A program made the translations under genes and the position numbers. From Allobosea robiniae (GTDB taxonomy: Bacteria > Pseudomonadota > Alphaproteobacteria > Rhizobiales > Beijerinckiaceae), in contig NZ_FNBZ01000001.1 of NCBI RefSeq assembly GCF_900102525.1, forward strand, positions 558,001 to 622,000: a stretch of 64,000 nucleotides of DNA, written 5' to 3'. Position 1 is the stretch's first letter; every line of letters starts with the position of its first letter. This document shows positions 10,393 through 19,442 of this stretch, piece after piece. The notes under the pieces were generated by a model, which saw only the letters and a program-made list of their open reading frames with translations, did no database searches and had not been told where the DNA came from.

Positions 10393-10944
10393 CTAACGGC
10401 CCTGGCTGCGGCGCCAGGCCTCCGGGCGCTCGAACTGCGTCGCCCAGATGCCGCGACCGGCCGCCCGCGCTGCGTCCTCCTCGGCGCGATAGGCGCCGTA
10501 GGAGACCGCGTGGCCTTCGCGCACCAGCGTCGCGTTGATGTCGGTCTCGCCCTGCCAGCAACGGGCGAGCCCGCGGCCGTAGCGGTCGGCCTTGCCGATC
10601 TCGCAACGCGTGACCCCGCGCGCGAACAGCGCCTGCAGGGCGCGCCGCGCCTCACGCCCGCAGGCCACCCGTCTGCCGTCGCGCGCGGTGCAGCTCTGGC
10701 GGTATTCGGGCGCGTCGATCCCCTCCAGCCGCAGTTCCTCGCCGAGCAGGCGCGCCGAATCGCCGTCGATCGCCTGGGCGGCGCCGACGAGTTCCCGCGC
10801 CGGGCCGAGGCGGTATTGCAGGATCGCGCCGGCGAGGCCGAGAAAACCAAGCAGGCCGAGCGCGACGACGAAGTCAACCGGCCGGCCGACACGGCGCCAG
10901 CCGAAAGGTCCATAGCGGGAGCGACCGAATCCGAAGGGTGCCAT
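10393..10944 (-). CDS. Thermonuclease (SNase) family protein, membrane-anchored or secreted
   Basis: 183 residues from MAPFGFGRSRYG. One N-terminal hydrophobic segment (VVALGLLGFLGLAGAIL, about residues 24-40) precedes a staphylococcal-nuclease-like domain. The catalytic pattern is present: DGDSARL (Ca2+ Asp), LRLEGIDAPE (Arg, Asp, Glu) and DRYGRGLA (second Arg). Expected Ca2+-dependent nuclease facing the periplasm or outside. Divergent from the histidine kinase at 11032. Confidence 0.85.
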   Translation of the reverse strand: MAPFGFGRSRYGPFGWRRVGRPVDFVVALGLLGFLGLAGAILQYRLGPARELVGAAQAIDGDSARLLGEELRLEGIDAPEYRQSCTARDGRRVACGREARRALQALFARGVTRCEIGKADRYGRGLARCWQGETDINATLVREGHAVSYGAYRAEEDAARAAGRGIWATQFERPEAWRRSQGR

Positions 10945-11031
10945 CAGGAAGAGCTTAACGATTTGGTGTCCATGATGGCGAGCCGGCCCCTGCATGTCGC
11001 AGCGGCCGAATGAGGATACACGCTCCCGACC

Positions 11032-12549
11032 ATGACGGAAGTGACGGCCGAACAGGTGCAGCGCGGGCGCGGACCCGACCCCTCGGCCGTGGCGCGCCGG
11101 AAGCTGGTCACGCGCGAGGTCAGGTCCGCGCGCGAACGGCTGACCTCGTCGACCGGGCTGGAGCGCGCCTTCGACAACGAATTGCTGCGTGTCTTCGCGC
11201 AGTACCGGATCGCCGGCTCGGCCGGCACGTTCGTTCTGGTGCTCGGCATCGCCGCCGCCGCCTGCCTCTGGCTGCCGACCCCGATCGTCGCGGTGTGGAG
11301 CGGCGCGGTGCTGCTCACGACGCTGATCATCGTGCTGATCGCGCGGCGCTTTCTCGCCCAGGTCCCCGACGACGTCCGGCTGAAGCTCTGGCGCCGGCTC
11401 TTCGCCTTCGCCGAGGGCCTGCACGGCCTGGCCTGGTCGCTGCTGCTGCTCTTGTTCGTCCCGGTCGACGCGCCCGGCGCCAAGGTCTTCGTCACCACCG
11501 CCCTTTTGATCGTCAGCGCGCTCACCGTGATGCTCTCGGCGACGATCCCGATCGCGGTCTATGCCGGGCTGACCCCGATCATCGCCGGGATCATGGTCTT
11601 CTTCTGGGACCGGCGCGACATGGACAGCGTCACCATGGCGCTGATGGCGGCCTCGGCCCAGCTCTTCTTCATCTTCCTCGCCAACCGCCTCTATGCGAGC
11701 TCGGTCGATTCGATCGTCTTCCGGGCCGAGAAGGACGCGCTGATCGCGGAACTGGAAACCGCCAACGCCAATTCGGACGAGGCGCGGCGCAAGGCGGAAG
11801 AGGCGAACCTCGCCAAGTCGCGCTTCCTGGCCACGATGAGCCACGAACTGCGCACCCCGCTCAACGCCATCCTCGGCTTCTCCGAGGTGATGAAGAACGA
11901 GATCTTCGGCGAGCATGCCAATGCCGCCTACAAGGAATACTCGGGCGATATCCACGGATCGGGCCAGCATCTGCTCGATCTGATCAACGAAATCCTCGAC
12001 CTGTCGCGGATCGAGGCCGGCAAATACGAGCTGAACGAGGAGGCGCTCTCGTTGCCCAGCGTCGTGGAGGACTGCCAGCACATGCTGGCGCTGCGCGCCA
12101 AGGCGAAGGGCCAGAGCATCCGCGCGCTGGCAGAGCCGCAATTGCCGCGCGTCTGGGCGGACGAGCGCGCGATCCGGCAGGCCGTGCTCAACGTGCTCTC
12201 GAACGCGATCAAGTTCACGCCCCAGGGCGGCGAGATCACGATCAAGGTCGGCTGGACCGCGACCGGCGGGCAATATGTCTCCGTCGCCGATACCGGACCG
12301 GGCATCCCCGAGAACGAGATCCCGATCGTCATGCAGAGCTTCGGGCGCGGCTCGCTCGCGATCAAGACCGCCGAGCAGGGCTCGGGGCTCGGCCTGCCAA
12401 TCGTCAAGGGTCTGATCGACCTGCATGGCGGCGGCTTCCATCTCAAGTCCAGGCCGCGCGCCGGCACCGAGGTCACGATCACCCTGCCGGCCGAGCGCGT
12501 GATGGACACGCTCGCCGCCCTGCCCGAGCCGAAGACCCGGGCGGCGTAA
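11032..12549 (+). CDS. Membrane-bound sensor histidine kinase, PleC/DivJ/PdhS-like core
   Basis: 505 residues. About six hydrophobic helices lie between residues 60 and 220, with no large periplasmic domain. A short coiled coil (AELETANANSDEARRKAEEAN) leads into the HisKA domain with the phosphoacceptor His at about 271 in MSHELRTPLNAILGFSE. The HATPase domain follows (NVLSNAIKFTPQGG; DTGPGIPE; GSGLGLPIVKGL). The H-box context resembles PleC, DivJ and PdhS cell-cycle kinases, but no PAS domain is present and no regulator gene is adjacent, so the exact role is open. Confidence 0.88.
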   Translation: MTEVTAEQVQRGRGPDPSAVARRKLVTREVRSARERLTSSTGLERAFDNELLRVFAQYRIAGSAGTFVLVLGIAAAACLWLPTPIVAVWSGAVLLTTLIIVLIARRFLAQVPDDVRLKLWRRLFAFAEGLHGLAWSLLLLLFVPVDAPGAKVFVTTALLIVSALTVMLSATIPIAVYAGLTPIIAGIMVFFWDRRDMDSVTMALMAASAQLFFIFLANRLYASSVDSIVFRAEKDALIAELETANANSDEARRKAEEANLAKSRFLATMSHELRTPLNAILGFSEVMKNEIFGEHANAAYKEYSGDIHGSGQHLLDLINEILDLSRIEAGKYELNEEALSLPSVVEDCQHMLALRAKAKGQSIRALAEPQLPRVWADERAIRQAVLNVLSNAIKFTPQGGEITIKVGWTATGGQYVSVADTGPGIPENEIPIVMQSFGRGSLAIKTAEQGSGLGLPIVKGLIDLHGGGFHLKSRPRAGTEVTITLPAERVMDTLAALPEPKTRAA

Positions 12550-12640
12550 TCGCGAGCGCCCGAATCTCGCCCCACCCGTCGGCGACATCCTTTCACCGCC
12601 TCGTCGAAGCATTTCCTCCAGCCTCTCGGACTATCGGACC

Positions 12641-13759
12641 ATGAACCGGAAAACGCGCGTCGCCGTGCTCTATGGGGGCAAGTCGGGCGAGCATGAGGTG
12701 TCACTGAAATCGGCGGCCTCCGTCCTGCGCTATATCGACCGCGACCGGTTCGAGCCCGTTCCCGTCAGCATCGACAAGCAAGGCCGCTGGCAATGCCACG
12801 ACCTGCGCCGGATCGAGACGGCCAATACCGAGAGCCTGCCGATCCCCGCCAATTCACCCGCGATCCGGCTGGAGCCGCAAGGCGGGCGCACCGCCATCCT
12901 GCCGGCCGACAGCACGGCACCGGCGATCGCGCCGGTCGATGTCGTGTTTCCGGTGATCCATGGCCCGCTCTGCGAGGACGGCGCCATGCAGGGCCTGCTG
13001 GAGCTGGCCGGCGCGGCTTATGTCGGTTCGGGCGTGCTCGCCTCGGCTGTCGGGATGCACAAGGACATCGCCAAGCGGCTGGCCGCGCTCGCCGGGCTGC
13101 CGGTCGCGCCCTATCTCGCCTTGTCGCGCCGCGACTGGCGGCGCGATCCGACAGGCTCAGCCAAGGTGGCGCAGGGGCGGCTCACGCTTCCGGTCTTCGT
13201 CAAGCCCTGCAACATGGGCTCCAGCGTCGGCGTCCATAAGGTCAAAAGCTGGGAAGCGCTCGGCTCCGCGCTGGACGATGCCTTCCAGTACGACACCAAG
13301 GTGCTCATCGAGCAGGGCATCGACGCCCGCGAGATCGAGGTCGCGGTGCTCGACGGCGACCCGCCGGTGGCGAGCGTCGCCAGCGAGCTCAATGCCGGCC
13401 CGCAGCACGAGTTCTATTCCTACGAGGCCAAGTATCTCGACCAGGACGGCGCCAGCGTCGATCTGCCGGCGAAGCTCGATGCCGAGCAGATGGCGCGCGT
13501 GCGACAGCTCGCGATCGACGCCTTCCTGGCGCTGGAATGCAGCGGGATGGCGCGCGTCGACTTCTTCCTCGACCGCCAGAGCGGCGCCTTCTTCTTCAAC
13601 GAGATCAACACGCTGCCGGGCTTCACCGCGATCAGCATGTATCCGAAGATGATGGAAGCCTCCGGCCTGCCCTACCCCGCCCTCATCACCCGCCTGATCG
13701 AGCTGGCGCAGGAGCGCCATGCCGAGCGGGCGGGCCTGAAGACGGATTACGAAGGCTAA
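12641..13759 (+). CDS. ddl: D-alanine--D-alanine ligase
   Basis: 372 residues. It begins with the ligase signature VAVLYGGKSGEHEVSLKSA, then has VFPVIHGPLCEDGAMQGLLE, the ATP-grasp lysine strand PVFVKPCNMGSSVGV (about residue 186) and the Mg2+-binding end FFFNEINTLPGFT (about 323). It joins two D-alanines in the cytoplasm for peptidoglycan precursor synthesis. It stands alone rather than in a mur cluster, which suggests a DdlA-type copy. The 3' end overlaps cobT by four bases tail to tail. Confidence 0.93.
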   Translation: MNRKTRVAVLYGGKSGEHEVSLKSAASVLRYIDRDRFEPVPVSIDKQGRWQCHDLRRIETANTESLPIPANSPAIRLEPQGGRTAILPADSTAPAIAPVDVVFPVIHGPLCEDGAMQGLLELAGAAYVGSGVLASAVGMHKDIAKRLAALAGLPVAPYLALSRRDWRRDPTGSAKVAQGRLTLPVFVKPCNMGSSVGVHKVKSWEALGSALDDAFQYDTKVLIEQGIDAREIEVAVLDGDPPVASVASELNAGPQHEFYSYEAKYLDQDGASVDLPAKLDAEQMARVRQLAIDAFLALECSGMARVDFFLDRQSGAFFFNEINTLPGFTAISMYPKMMEASGLPYPALITRLIELAQERHAERAGLKTDYEG

Positions 13760-14805
13760 TCCTTCCGCGCGACCTGCGCCTGCTCGAAGGTCGCCATGCC
13801 CGAATGGACCGCCGCCGCCGCCTTGACGAGGCCGGCGGCGAGCGCCGCGCCGGAACCCTCGCCGAGGCGCATGTCGAGCGCCAGCAACGGCACCTTGCCG
13901 AGACGGGCAAGCACATCGGCATGGGCACCTTCGGACGAGAGATGGCCGGCGATGCAATGGTCGATGGTGGACGGCTCGATGGCGTGCAGGATCGCGGCGG
14001 CAGCCGTCACCACATAGCCGTCGAGGATGACCGGGATGCGCTGCGAACGCGCCGCGATGATCGCCCCGCAGATCGCCGCGACCTCGCGCCCGCCGAGGCG
14101 GCGCAGCACTTCGAGCGGGTCCTTGAGATGGGCGCGATGCAGGGCAAGGCCGGCTTCCACCGCCGCAACCTTGCGCTTCAGGCCCTCGTCGTCGACGCCC
14201 GTGCCGCGGCCGCACCAATGCGCGGCATCGCCGCCATAGAGCGCGGCATAGATCGCGGCCGCCGAGGTGGTGTTGCCGATGCCCATCTCACCGAGGCAGA
14301 GCAGGTCGGTGCCGCCGACGAGCGCTTCCATGCCGAAGGCCATGGTGGCGACGCATGCGCGCTCGTCGAGCGCATCGGTTTGCGTGAAATCGCCGGTCGG
14401 CAGGTCGAGCGCGAGATCGAAGACCTTGAAGCCGAGGTCGTAGGCCGCGCAGATCTGGTTGATCGCCGCGCCGCCCGCCGCGAAATTCTCCAGCATCTGC
14501 CGCGTCACCGCCTGCGGATAGGCCGAGACGCCCTGCGCGACCACGCCATGATTGCCGGCAAAGACGCAGACGAGTGGCCGGTCGACCGCGGGCTTCCCCT
14601 TGCCCTGCCAAGCCGCGAGCCATTCGGCAATCTCCTCCATGCGGCCGAGGCTGCCGGCCGGCTTGGTCAGGTTGGCATCACGGGCGCGGACCGCGTTCGC
14701 GGCCTCCATGTCGGGACCGGGCATCGCGGCAATGAGTTCGCGGATATCGTCAAAGGGCAATCCGGAGGCGGCCATGGTCAAATCCATCACGCAAGGGCGC
14801 CGCAT
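13756..14805 (-). CDS. cobT: Nicotinate-nucleotide--dimethylbenzimidazole phosphoribosyltransferase
   Basis: 349 residues; a start ten codons later (MAASGLPFDD) is possible. Family motifs are clear: FAGNHGV (about residue 82), GEMGIGNTTSAAA (about 172) and the catalytic-Glu segment RLGEGSGAALA near the C-terminus. It makes alpha-ribazole phosphate for the lower loop of cobalamin. Divergent from cobS with only 52 bases between them, a typical cobalamin pairing. Confidence 0.95.
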   Translation of the reverse strand: MRRPCVMDLTMAASGLPFDDIRELIAAMPGPDMEAANAVRARDANLTKPAGSLGRMEEIAEWLAAWQGKGKPAVDRPLVCVFAGNHGVVAQGVSAYPQAVTRQMLENFAAGGAAINQICAAYDLGFKVFDLALDLPTGDFTQTDALDERACVATMAFGMEALVGGTDLLCLGEMGIGNTTSAAAIYAALYGGDAAHWCGRGTGVDDEGLKRKVAAVEAGLALHRAHLKDPLEVLRRLGGREVAAICGAIIAARSQRIPVILDGYVVTAAAAILHAIEPSTIDHCIAGHLSSEGAHADVLARLGKVPLLALDMRLGEGSGAALAAGLVKAAAAVHSGMATFEQAQVARKD

Positions 14806-14857
14806 CAGCGCATCGGCATGGCGGCAGGATTGACGCTGCTGCTATAGGGTCGGAGGC

Positions 14858-15736
14858 GTGAAGACAATCGAATGGAGCAGCGCAGCGGACATGGCTGAGG
14901 CGGAAACGACGATCGAGACGCCCCCGCCGGACTGGCCGGGCTGGGGAATCGCGACCGCGATCTGCCTGCGCTTCTGGTCGCGCCTGCCGGTGCCGTTGCT
15001 GCCGGGCGAGAGCGACGGCCACGCCATCCCGGATTTCCGCGAGGTGCCGCGCGCCCTGCCCTTCGCTGCGCTGGCCATCGCCGCGCCGGCCGCGCTCGTC
15101 GCGCTGGGCGCGGGGCTGGCGGGCCTCAGCGGCTTCGTCGTCGCGGCGCTCGCGCTGACCGCGCTCGCCCTGACGACCGGCGCCTTCCATGAGGATGGGC
15201 TCGCCGACAGCGCCGACGGCCTGTTCGGTGGGCATACGCCCGAGCGCCGGCTGGAGATCATGAAGGACAGCCGCATCGGCTCCTATGGTGCGCTGGCGCT
15301 GGGGCTGTCGCTGCTGCTGCGGGCGAGCCTGATCGCGATGATCCTCGACCGCTCCGGCGCCTGGGCGGCGGCGGCGGCGCTGCTCGTCGCGGCCCCCTGG
15401 TCCCGCGCCGAGGGCCTTTTCATGCTGGCAACCCAGCCGGCTGCACGCAGCAGCGGTGCGGCCGCCGCGGTCGGCCAGCCGACTGTTCTGACGGCGCGGA
15501 TCGCGCTGGGCTTGAGCCTCTTCCTCGCGACCGGGATCGGGCTTGCGGTTGAACTGCCGATCGCCGGCCTGGTGATCGGCTTCGGACTGGCGCATGGCGC
15601 GGCGGCGGTGCTGTCGCGCATGGCGCGGCGCCTGATCGGCGGGCAGACCGGCGACATCCTCGGTGCAGCCCAACAGCTTGCCGAGATCGCGATCTATCTC
15701 GGTCTTGCGCTCGCGATCGCGTGGCCAGGGCGGTGA
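14858..15736 (+). CDS. cobS: Adenosylcobinamide-GDP ribazoletransferase
   Basis: 292 residues, an integral membrane enzyme with several hydrophobic helices. The family signature is [15 protein letters not shown] followed by [15 protein letters not shown]. It joins alpha-ribazole to adenosylcobinamide-GDP in the last step of cobalamin assembly. The N-terminus has about 25 extra residues before the usual start; MAEAETTIE at 14891 is an alternative. The 3' end overlaps the DUF1289 gene. Confidence 0.95.
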   Translation: MKTIEWSSAADMAEAETTIETPPPDWPGWGIATAICLRFWSRLPVPLLPGESDGHAIPDFREVPRALPFAALAIAAPAALVALGAGLAGLSGFVVAALALTALALTTGAFHEDGLADSADGLFGGHTPERRLEIMKDSRIGSYGALALGLSLLLRASLIAMILDRSGAWAAAAALLVAAPWSRAEGLFMLATQPAARSSGAAAAVGQPTVLTARIALGLSLFLATGIGLAVELPIAGLVIGFGLAHGAAAVLSRMARRLIGGQTGDILGAAQQLAEIAIYLGLALAIAWPGR

Positions 15737-15909
15737 ACGGCGCCTCGACGCCCTGCATCAAGGTCTGCGTCATCGATCCCGCGAGCAAGCTCTGCGAGGG
15801 CTGCGGCCGGACGCTCGCCGAGATCGCGCAATGGGGATGCCTGAGCGAGGCCGAGCGGCTGGCGATCATGGCGGTGTTGCCTGAGCGATTGGCCGATCGC
15901 AAAGGCTGA
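15721..15909 (+). CDS. DUF1289 domain small Cys-rich protein
   Basis: 62 residues; GTG at 15721 overlaps the end of cobS by 16 bases (a GTG at 15733 is an alternative). The family pattern [28 protein letters not shown] contains four cysteines that could bind a metal or an iron-sulfur cluster. The function of DUF1289 is not established. Translational coupling to cobS puts it in the cobalamin transcript. Confidence 0.85.
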   Translation: MARAVNGASTPCIKVCVIDPASKLCEGCGRTLAEIAQWGCLSEAERLAIMAVLPERLADRKG

Positions 15910-15911
15910 AA

Positions 15912-16394
15912 TTAGTCCTCGACCGCGCCGGCCAGACCGACCAGCGCGTCTCCAGTCAGGCGATAGAACACCTTCTTCGGATAGGCAGCCGCACCGAGCC
16001 CGTCATAGAAGCGCAGCAGCGCGGCGTCGTCGGCATCGGCTGTCCAGTCGATGCGGCGATGACCGCGCTCCAGGGCGAGCTCCGCCAGAGCCGTCATCAG
16101 CTTGCGGCCGAGTCCGGCGCCCCGTGCGGCATCGGCGACATAGATCTCCTTGAGGAAATAGCCGGTCTTCAGGCCCGGTCCCGGATAGAGATTGCAGGCC
16201 GAGGCGAAGCCAAGGACCGTCTCGCCCTTGACGGCGATGAGGATATCCACGCCGGCCGGCAAAGCCGCGAGCCCCGAGAGGATCTCCTCGGACGCCGGGC
16301 ACGGCACGCTGTAATGGCCCTGCATCTCGACCATCAATGCGGCCAGCGCCTTGTGGTCCTCGGGCCGCAGCAGCCGGATCGCGATCTCGCTCAT
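15912..16394 (-). CDS. GNAT N-acetyltransferase
   Basis: 160 residues. The acetyl-CoA binding motif is EIYVADAARGAGLGRKLM (about residues 84-101), followed by the helix ALAELALERGHRRIDWTAD and the C-terminal LRFYDGLGA. The fold is that of small-molecule or amine acetyltransferases (diamine type); the acceptor is unknown. Ends 3 bases after the convergent DUF1289 gene and starts 11 bases after the exporter gene upstream, so it may share that transcript. Confidence 0.88.
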   Translation of the reverse strand: MSEIAIRLLRPEDHKALAALMVEMQGHYSVPCPASEEILSGLAALPAGVDILIAVKGETVLGFASACNLYPGPGLKTGYFLKEIYVADAARGAGLGRKLMTALAELALERGHRRIDWTADADDAALLRFYDGLGAAAYPKKVFYRLTGDALVGLAGAVED

Positions 16395-16405
16395 CGCCGC
16401 CCGCC

Positions 16406-17245
16406 TCAGTGGATGAGCGACCAGACGAAGCGGCTGGCGACGACGAGCAGGAACAGGCCGAAGGCAATCTCAAGCCGGCGCTTGGAGAGCCGATGCGCCA
16501 GCCGCGCGCCGATCGGCGCCGTCCAGATCGAGGTCGGGATGAACAGGATCATGCCGATCAGCGAGACATAGCCGAGCGAGAGCGGCGGCAGCGTGCCCAG
16601 GGCCATCTGCGGCCAGCCGGCATAGATGAAGCCGAGGGCACCGGGGATCGAGATCAGCACGCCGAGCCCCGAGGAGGTCGCGACCGCCTGATGGATCGGC
16701 CGACCATAGAAAGTCATGAACAGGCTGGAGAGTTGGCCGCCGCCGATGCCCATCAGCGCCGAAAGCACGCCGATGATGCCGCCATAGGCGACCATCAGCG
16801 GCTTGCCGGGCATGTCCTCGCCGAATTTCCAGCGATCCGCCGCGAAGAGCAGGCGCAGCGCCGAGACCGTCGCCACCGCCACGAAGACGATCTTGAAGAG
16901 ATCGGCGGGCGCGAAGCGAGCGATCCAGCTGCCGGCAAGCACGCCGACGATCACCGGCACCGCCCAGACCTTGAGGATCGAGAGATCGACCAGCCCCTTG
17001 GCCCGGTGCGCGTTGAAGGAGCGGATCGAGGTCGGGATGATGATCGCGAGCGAGGTGCCGACGCTGAGCGGCATGCGGATCTCCTCGGCCACGCCGATGA
17101 CGCGGAAGATCTCGTAGAGCACCGGCACGATGACCGCGCCGCCGCCGACGCCGAAGACGCCGGCCAGAAGGCCGGTAACCGCGCCGGCCAGCACGAGCGA
17201 GACGGCGAGGAAGGCGAGATCGCCGAGGGGAATGCCAGCAAACAT
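16406..17245 (-). CDS. TauE/SafE family sulfite or organosulfur-anion exporter
   Basis: 279 residues with about eight hydrophobic helices and the two family repeats: GLLAGVFGVGGGAVIVPVL near the N-terminus and GVLSALMGIGGGQLSSLFM mid-protein. Family members export sulfite, sulfoacetate or related anions; the substrate is not readable here. Located in the inner membrane. A 9-bp inverted repeat lies just upstream of its start. Confidence 0.9.
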   Translation of the reverse strand: MFAGIPLGDLAFLAVSLVLAGAVTGLLAGVFGVGGGAVIVPVLYEIFRVIGVAEEIRMPLSVGTSLAIIIPTSIRSFNAHRAKGLVDLSILKVWAVPVIVGVLAGSWIARFAPADLFKIVFVAVATVSALRLLFAADRWKFGEDMPGKPLMVAYGGIIGVLSALMGIGGGQLSSLFMTFYGRPIHQAVATSSGLGVLISIPGALGFIYAGWPQMALGTLPPLSLGYVSLIGMILFIPTSIWTAPIGARLAHRLSKRRLEIAFGLFLLVVASRFVWSLIH

Positions 17246-17247
17246 GA

Positions 17248-17279
17248 CGAGAGATCCGGTGAAGCCGCCCGATCTCTCG
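17248..17279 (-). promoter_or_regulatory. Inverted repeat upstream of the TauE/SafE gene
   Basis: Perfect 9-bp arms (CGAGAGATC / GATCTCTCG) separated by 14 bases, beginning two bases upstream of the exporter start codon. On the transcript it would form a hairpin in the leader. It could be an operator or a translation-control hairpin; no family is assigned. Confidence 0.35.
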
Positions 17280-17344
17280 GCTATTTGACCAGCGGGGGCA
17301 AGGTGTTCCCCGCATGGCCGTTGCGTGAATCCGGTGCGGCGGCG

Positions 17345-18067
17345 TCAGCCGCGGCCGGTATCGAAGATCGGCGCAAAGCCGCCATAGACGACGCGCTTGC
17401 CGTCGAAGGGCATCTTCAACGCCTCCATGCGCGGGTCCGCCATCATCTTGCCCCAGGCGGCGGCACGCACCTCCTTGGACGGCCACTCGACCCAACTGAA
17501 CACGACCGTTTCGCCGGCTTCAGCCTTCACCGCGCCCTTGAAATCGGTGAGCTTGCCGTCCGGCACGTCATCGCCCCAGGCATCGACGATCCGGCGGGCG
17601 CCGTATTCCTTGAAAAGCGCCGCGTGCTTGGCCGAGAAATCGCGGTAATCGGCCTTGCTCTCGTCGGGCACGGCGACGAGGACGCCGTCGAGATAGCCCA
17701 TCGCGCCGCCCTCGCCCTCGTCGAGGATCGGGGCGAAGCCGCCATAGATCATGCGCTTGCCGTCGAAAGGCATGGCCTCGCCCATCGCCTTCATGCGCGG
17801 ATCGCTCATGATCTTCTCGTTGGCGGCATCGCGCGTCGCCCGGTCGGGATACTCGAACCAGGAGAAGACCACGACCTCGTCCGGCGTCGCCTTCACCGCC
17901 CCTTTGAAATCCGTCACCTTGCCGTCCGGGACATCGTCGCCCCAGGTCTCGACATGGCGCCGGACGCCGAATTCCTGGAACAGCGGCGCCGCATCGGCGG
18001 CCTGCTTGCGGTAGGCCTCCTTGTTCGCCGCGGGAACCGCGAGGACGAAACCATCGACATAGGCCAT
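17345..18067 (-). CDS. Protein with two tandem DUF1428 domains
   Basis: 240 residues made of two copies of a roughly 118-residue unit. Each copy starts near YxDGxxxAVP, continues with the shared phrase WGDDVPDGK, DFKGAVKA and VVFSWxEXP, and ends with MPFDGKRxxYGGFAPI. DUF1428 proteins are usually single-domain and of unknown function with a dimeric ferredoxin-like fold, so this looks like a fused dimer. It lies downstream of the ArsR-SRPBCC-DUF899 genes on the same strand, as such proteins often do. Confidence 0.9.
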   Translation of the reverse strand: MAYVDGFVLAVPAANKEAYRKQAADAAPLFQEFGVRRHVETWGDDVPDGKVTDFKGAVKATPDEVVVFSWFEYPDRATRDAANEKIMSDPRMKAMGEAMPFDGKRMIYGGFAPILDEGEGGAMGYLDGVLVAVPDESKADYRDFSAKHAALFKEYGARRIVDAWGDDVPDGKLTDFKGAVKAEAGETVVFSWVEWPSKEVRAAAWGKMMADPRMEALKMPFDGKRVVYGGFAPIFDTGRG

Positions 18068-18160
18068 TGCATCTCTCCTTGCTCGCAGTCGCCGGCGGCG
18101 GCCGCATCGAAAATGTTGATATCAACCCTACGGACCCGGAATGGATCCGTAAAACCGCTG

Positions 18161-18913
18161 TCAGTCGCTGTAGGAGCTCACCGCGAGTTCCGGCTGGAAG
18201 CTCGCCGCGCCCAACGGCTTGCCCGGATAGCGGTCGTGATGGCGGACCCAGTCCATGATTCCGACCTCGTTGCGCCCCTTCGGGGTCATGTCGAGGAAGT
18301 TATGGGCGCCGATCAGGAGGTCGCCGCCGCGGGCATAGGTCGAGTAGGTATGGAAGATCTCGCCCGCGTCGTTGCGATAGAAGACGCTGAAGCCCGGCAT
18401 CTCGCCGCCCTGCCCGTCATGCATCGTGTAATTGTATTCGTAGCGGCCGGCCGCCTTCTCCCCGGGGCTCGGCGAGACGTGGAAATCATAGTTGAAGTCG
18501 CTATTGGCCGATGAGACCCAAGGGAAATCCCAGCCCATACGGTGCCGGAAATTCTGGAACTCGGCATAGGGCGCCCGCGAGACCACGACGAGGCTGACGT
18601 CATGGTGCCTGAGATGCCGGTTGGCGCCGTCGAAATGATCGGCCAGGAACGAGCAGCTCGGGCAGCCCTCCCGGGCGCCCGGCCCGAACATGAAGTGATA
18701 GATGATCAGCTGGCTGTTGCCGGCGAAGAGATCGCCCAGCGACAAGCCGCCATCCCAACCCTCGAAGGTGTAGGCCTTCTCGACCCTGACCCAGGGCAGC
18801 GCGCGCCGCTCGGCCGAAAGCGCGTCGCGCCGCCGGGTCAGCTCCTTCTCGTTGGCGAGGTGGGCTTTGCGCGCGGCAAGCCACTCCTCACGGGATACGA
18901 TCCTGTGTTCCAT
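18161..18913 (-). CDS. DUF899 thioredoxin-like protein
   Basis: 250 residues from MEHRIVSREEW, preceded by a strong GAGGAGAGGAGA ribosome binding site. It has the DUF899 body LPWVRVEKAYTF and the FMFGPGAREGCPSCSFLAD block, whose CPSC is a thioredoxin-like CxxC, and ends in the motif HDRYPGK. Family members are predicted cytosolic redox proteins of unknown substrate. It sits downstream of an ArsR regulator and an SRPBCC protein in one operon. Confidence 0.9.
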   Translation of the reverse strand: MEHRIVSREEWLAARKAHLANEKELTRRRDALSAERRALPWVRVEKAYTFEGWDGGLSLGDLFAGNSQLIIYHFMFGPGAREGCPSCSFLADHFDGANRHLRHHDVSLVVVSRAPYAEFQNFRHRMGWDFPWVSSANSDFNYDFHVSPSPGEKAAGRYEYNYTMHDGQGGEMPGFSVFYRNDAGEIFHTYSTYARGGDLLIGAHNFLDMTPKGRNEVGIMDWVRHHDRYPGKPLGAASFQPELAVSSYSD

Positions 18914-18984
18914 CGTCTCCTCTCCTCTGCTGTCCGCCGGCGTGGTGCCGGCGGCTTCTTCGGCGTGCTCCCACACGCAATCGC

Positions 18985-19419
18985 TCAGGCGAAATAGGCC
19001 TCGAGCTTGACCATGGTCCCGGTCCAGCCATGGGTGTGGCCACGGACAGCGGCATCGTCGGCGAGCTTCTCGTGCAAAAGCGTCAGGATCGTGCCGTCTC
19101 CGTCCGGCTTCAGGGTGACGGTGACGCGCGAGACGCGCTCGGGTGTCGTGATCCATGACCAGCTGAAGACGAGGCGCTCGTTCTCGACCACCTCGAGATA
19201 GCGGCCGAGGACCTCGTGGCGCTCGCCGGTATTCTCGATCATCACGACATGATAGGCGCCGTCGACACGCGGATCGATCTCCGCCTCCTGCGCCACGACA
19301 TTCTCCGGACCGAACCAGCGGACGAGCAGGTCCGGGTCGGTCCAGGCCTTGTAGACTTCGGCCGGCGACGCATTGAGGCGGCGCTTCATCGTGAGGCTCG
19401 GTGTCACCGGTTGATGCAT
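18985..19419 (-). CDS. SRPBCC (AHSA1-type) domain protein
   Basis: 144 residues from MHQPVTPSLT; GGGAGAGGGA lies upstream. The START-like fold is visible: LNASPAEVYKAWTDPDLLVRWFGPE at the front, then TVTLKPDGDGTILTLLHE and the C-terminal helix GWTGTMVKLEAYF. This family is very often paired with an ArsR regulator, as here. Ligand unknown. Starts 23 bases after the regulator's stop. Confidence 0.9.
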   Translation of the reverse strand: MHQPVTPSLTMKRRLNASPAEVYKAWTDPDLLVRWFGPENVVAQEAEIDPRVDGAYHVVMIENTGERHEVLGRYLEVVENERLVFSWSWITTPERVSRVTVTLKPDGDGTILTLLHEKLADDAAVRGHTHGWTGTMVKLEAYFA

Positions 19420-19442
19420 GCGCCCTGTTCCCTCTCCCGTCC

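Noticed and set aside
11032..12549. Naming this kinase pleC or divJ
   Set aside because: The H-box is similar, but it lacks the PAS domains and cell-cycle neighbours, and the better pleC candidate is at 48099.
10393..12612. A 739-codon minus-strand frame covering both the nuclease and the histidine kinase
   Set aside because: Only its last 183 codons are real (the thermonuclease from 10944). The rest is antisense to the kinase and has no domain content.
14806..14857. Possible cobalamin riboswitch between cobT and cobS
   Set aside because: The gap is only 52 bases and no B12-box-like sequence was seen; there is no room for the aptamer.
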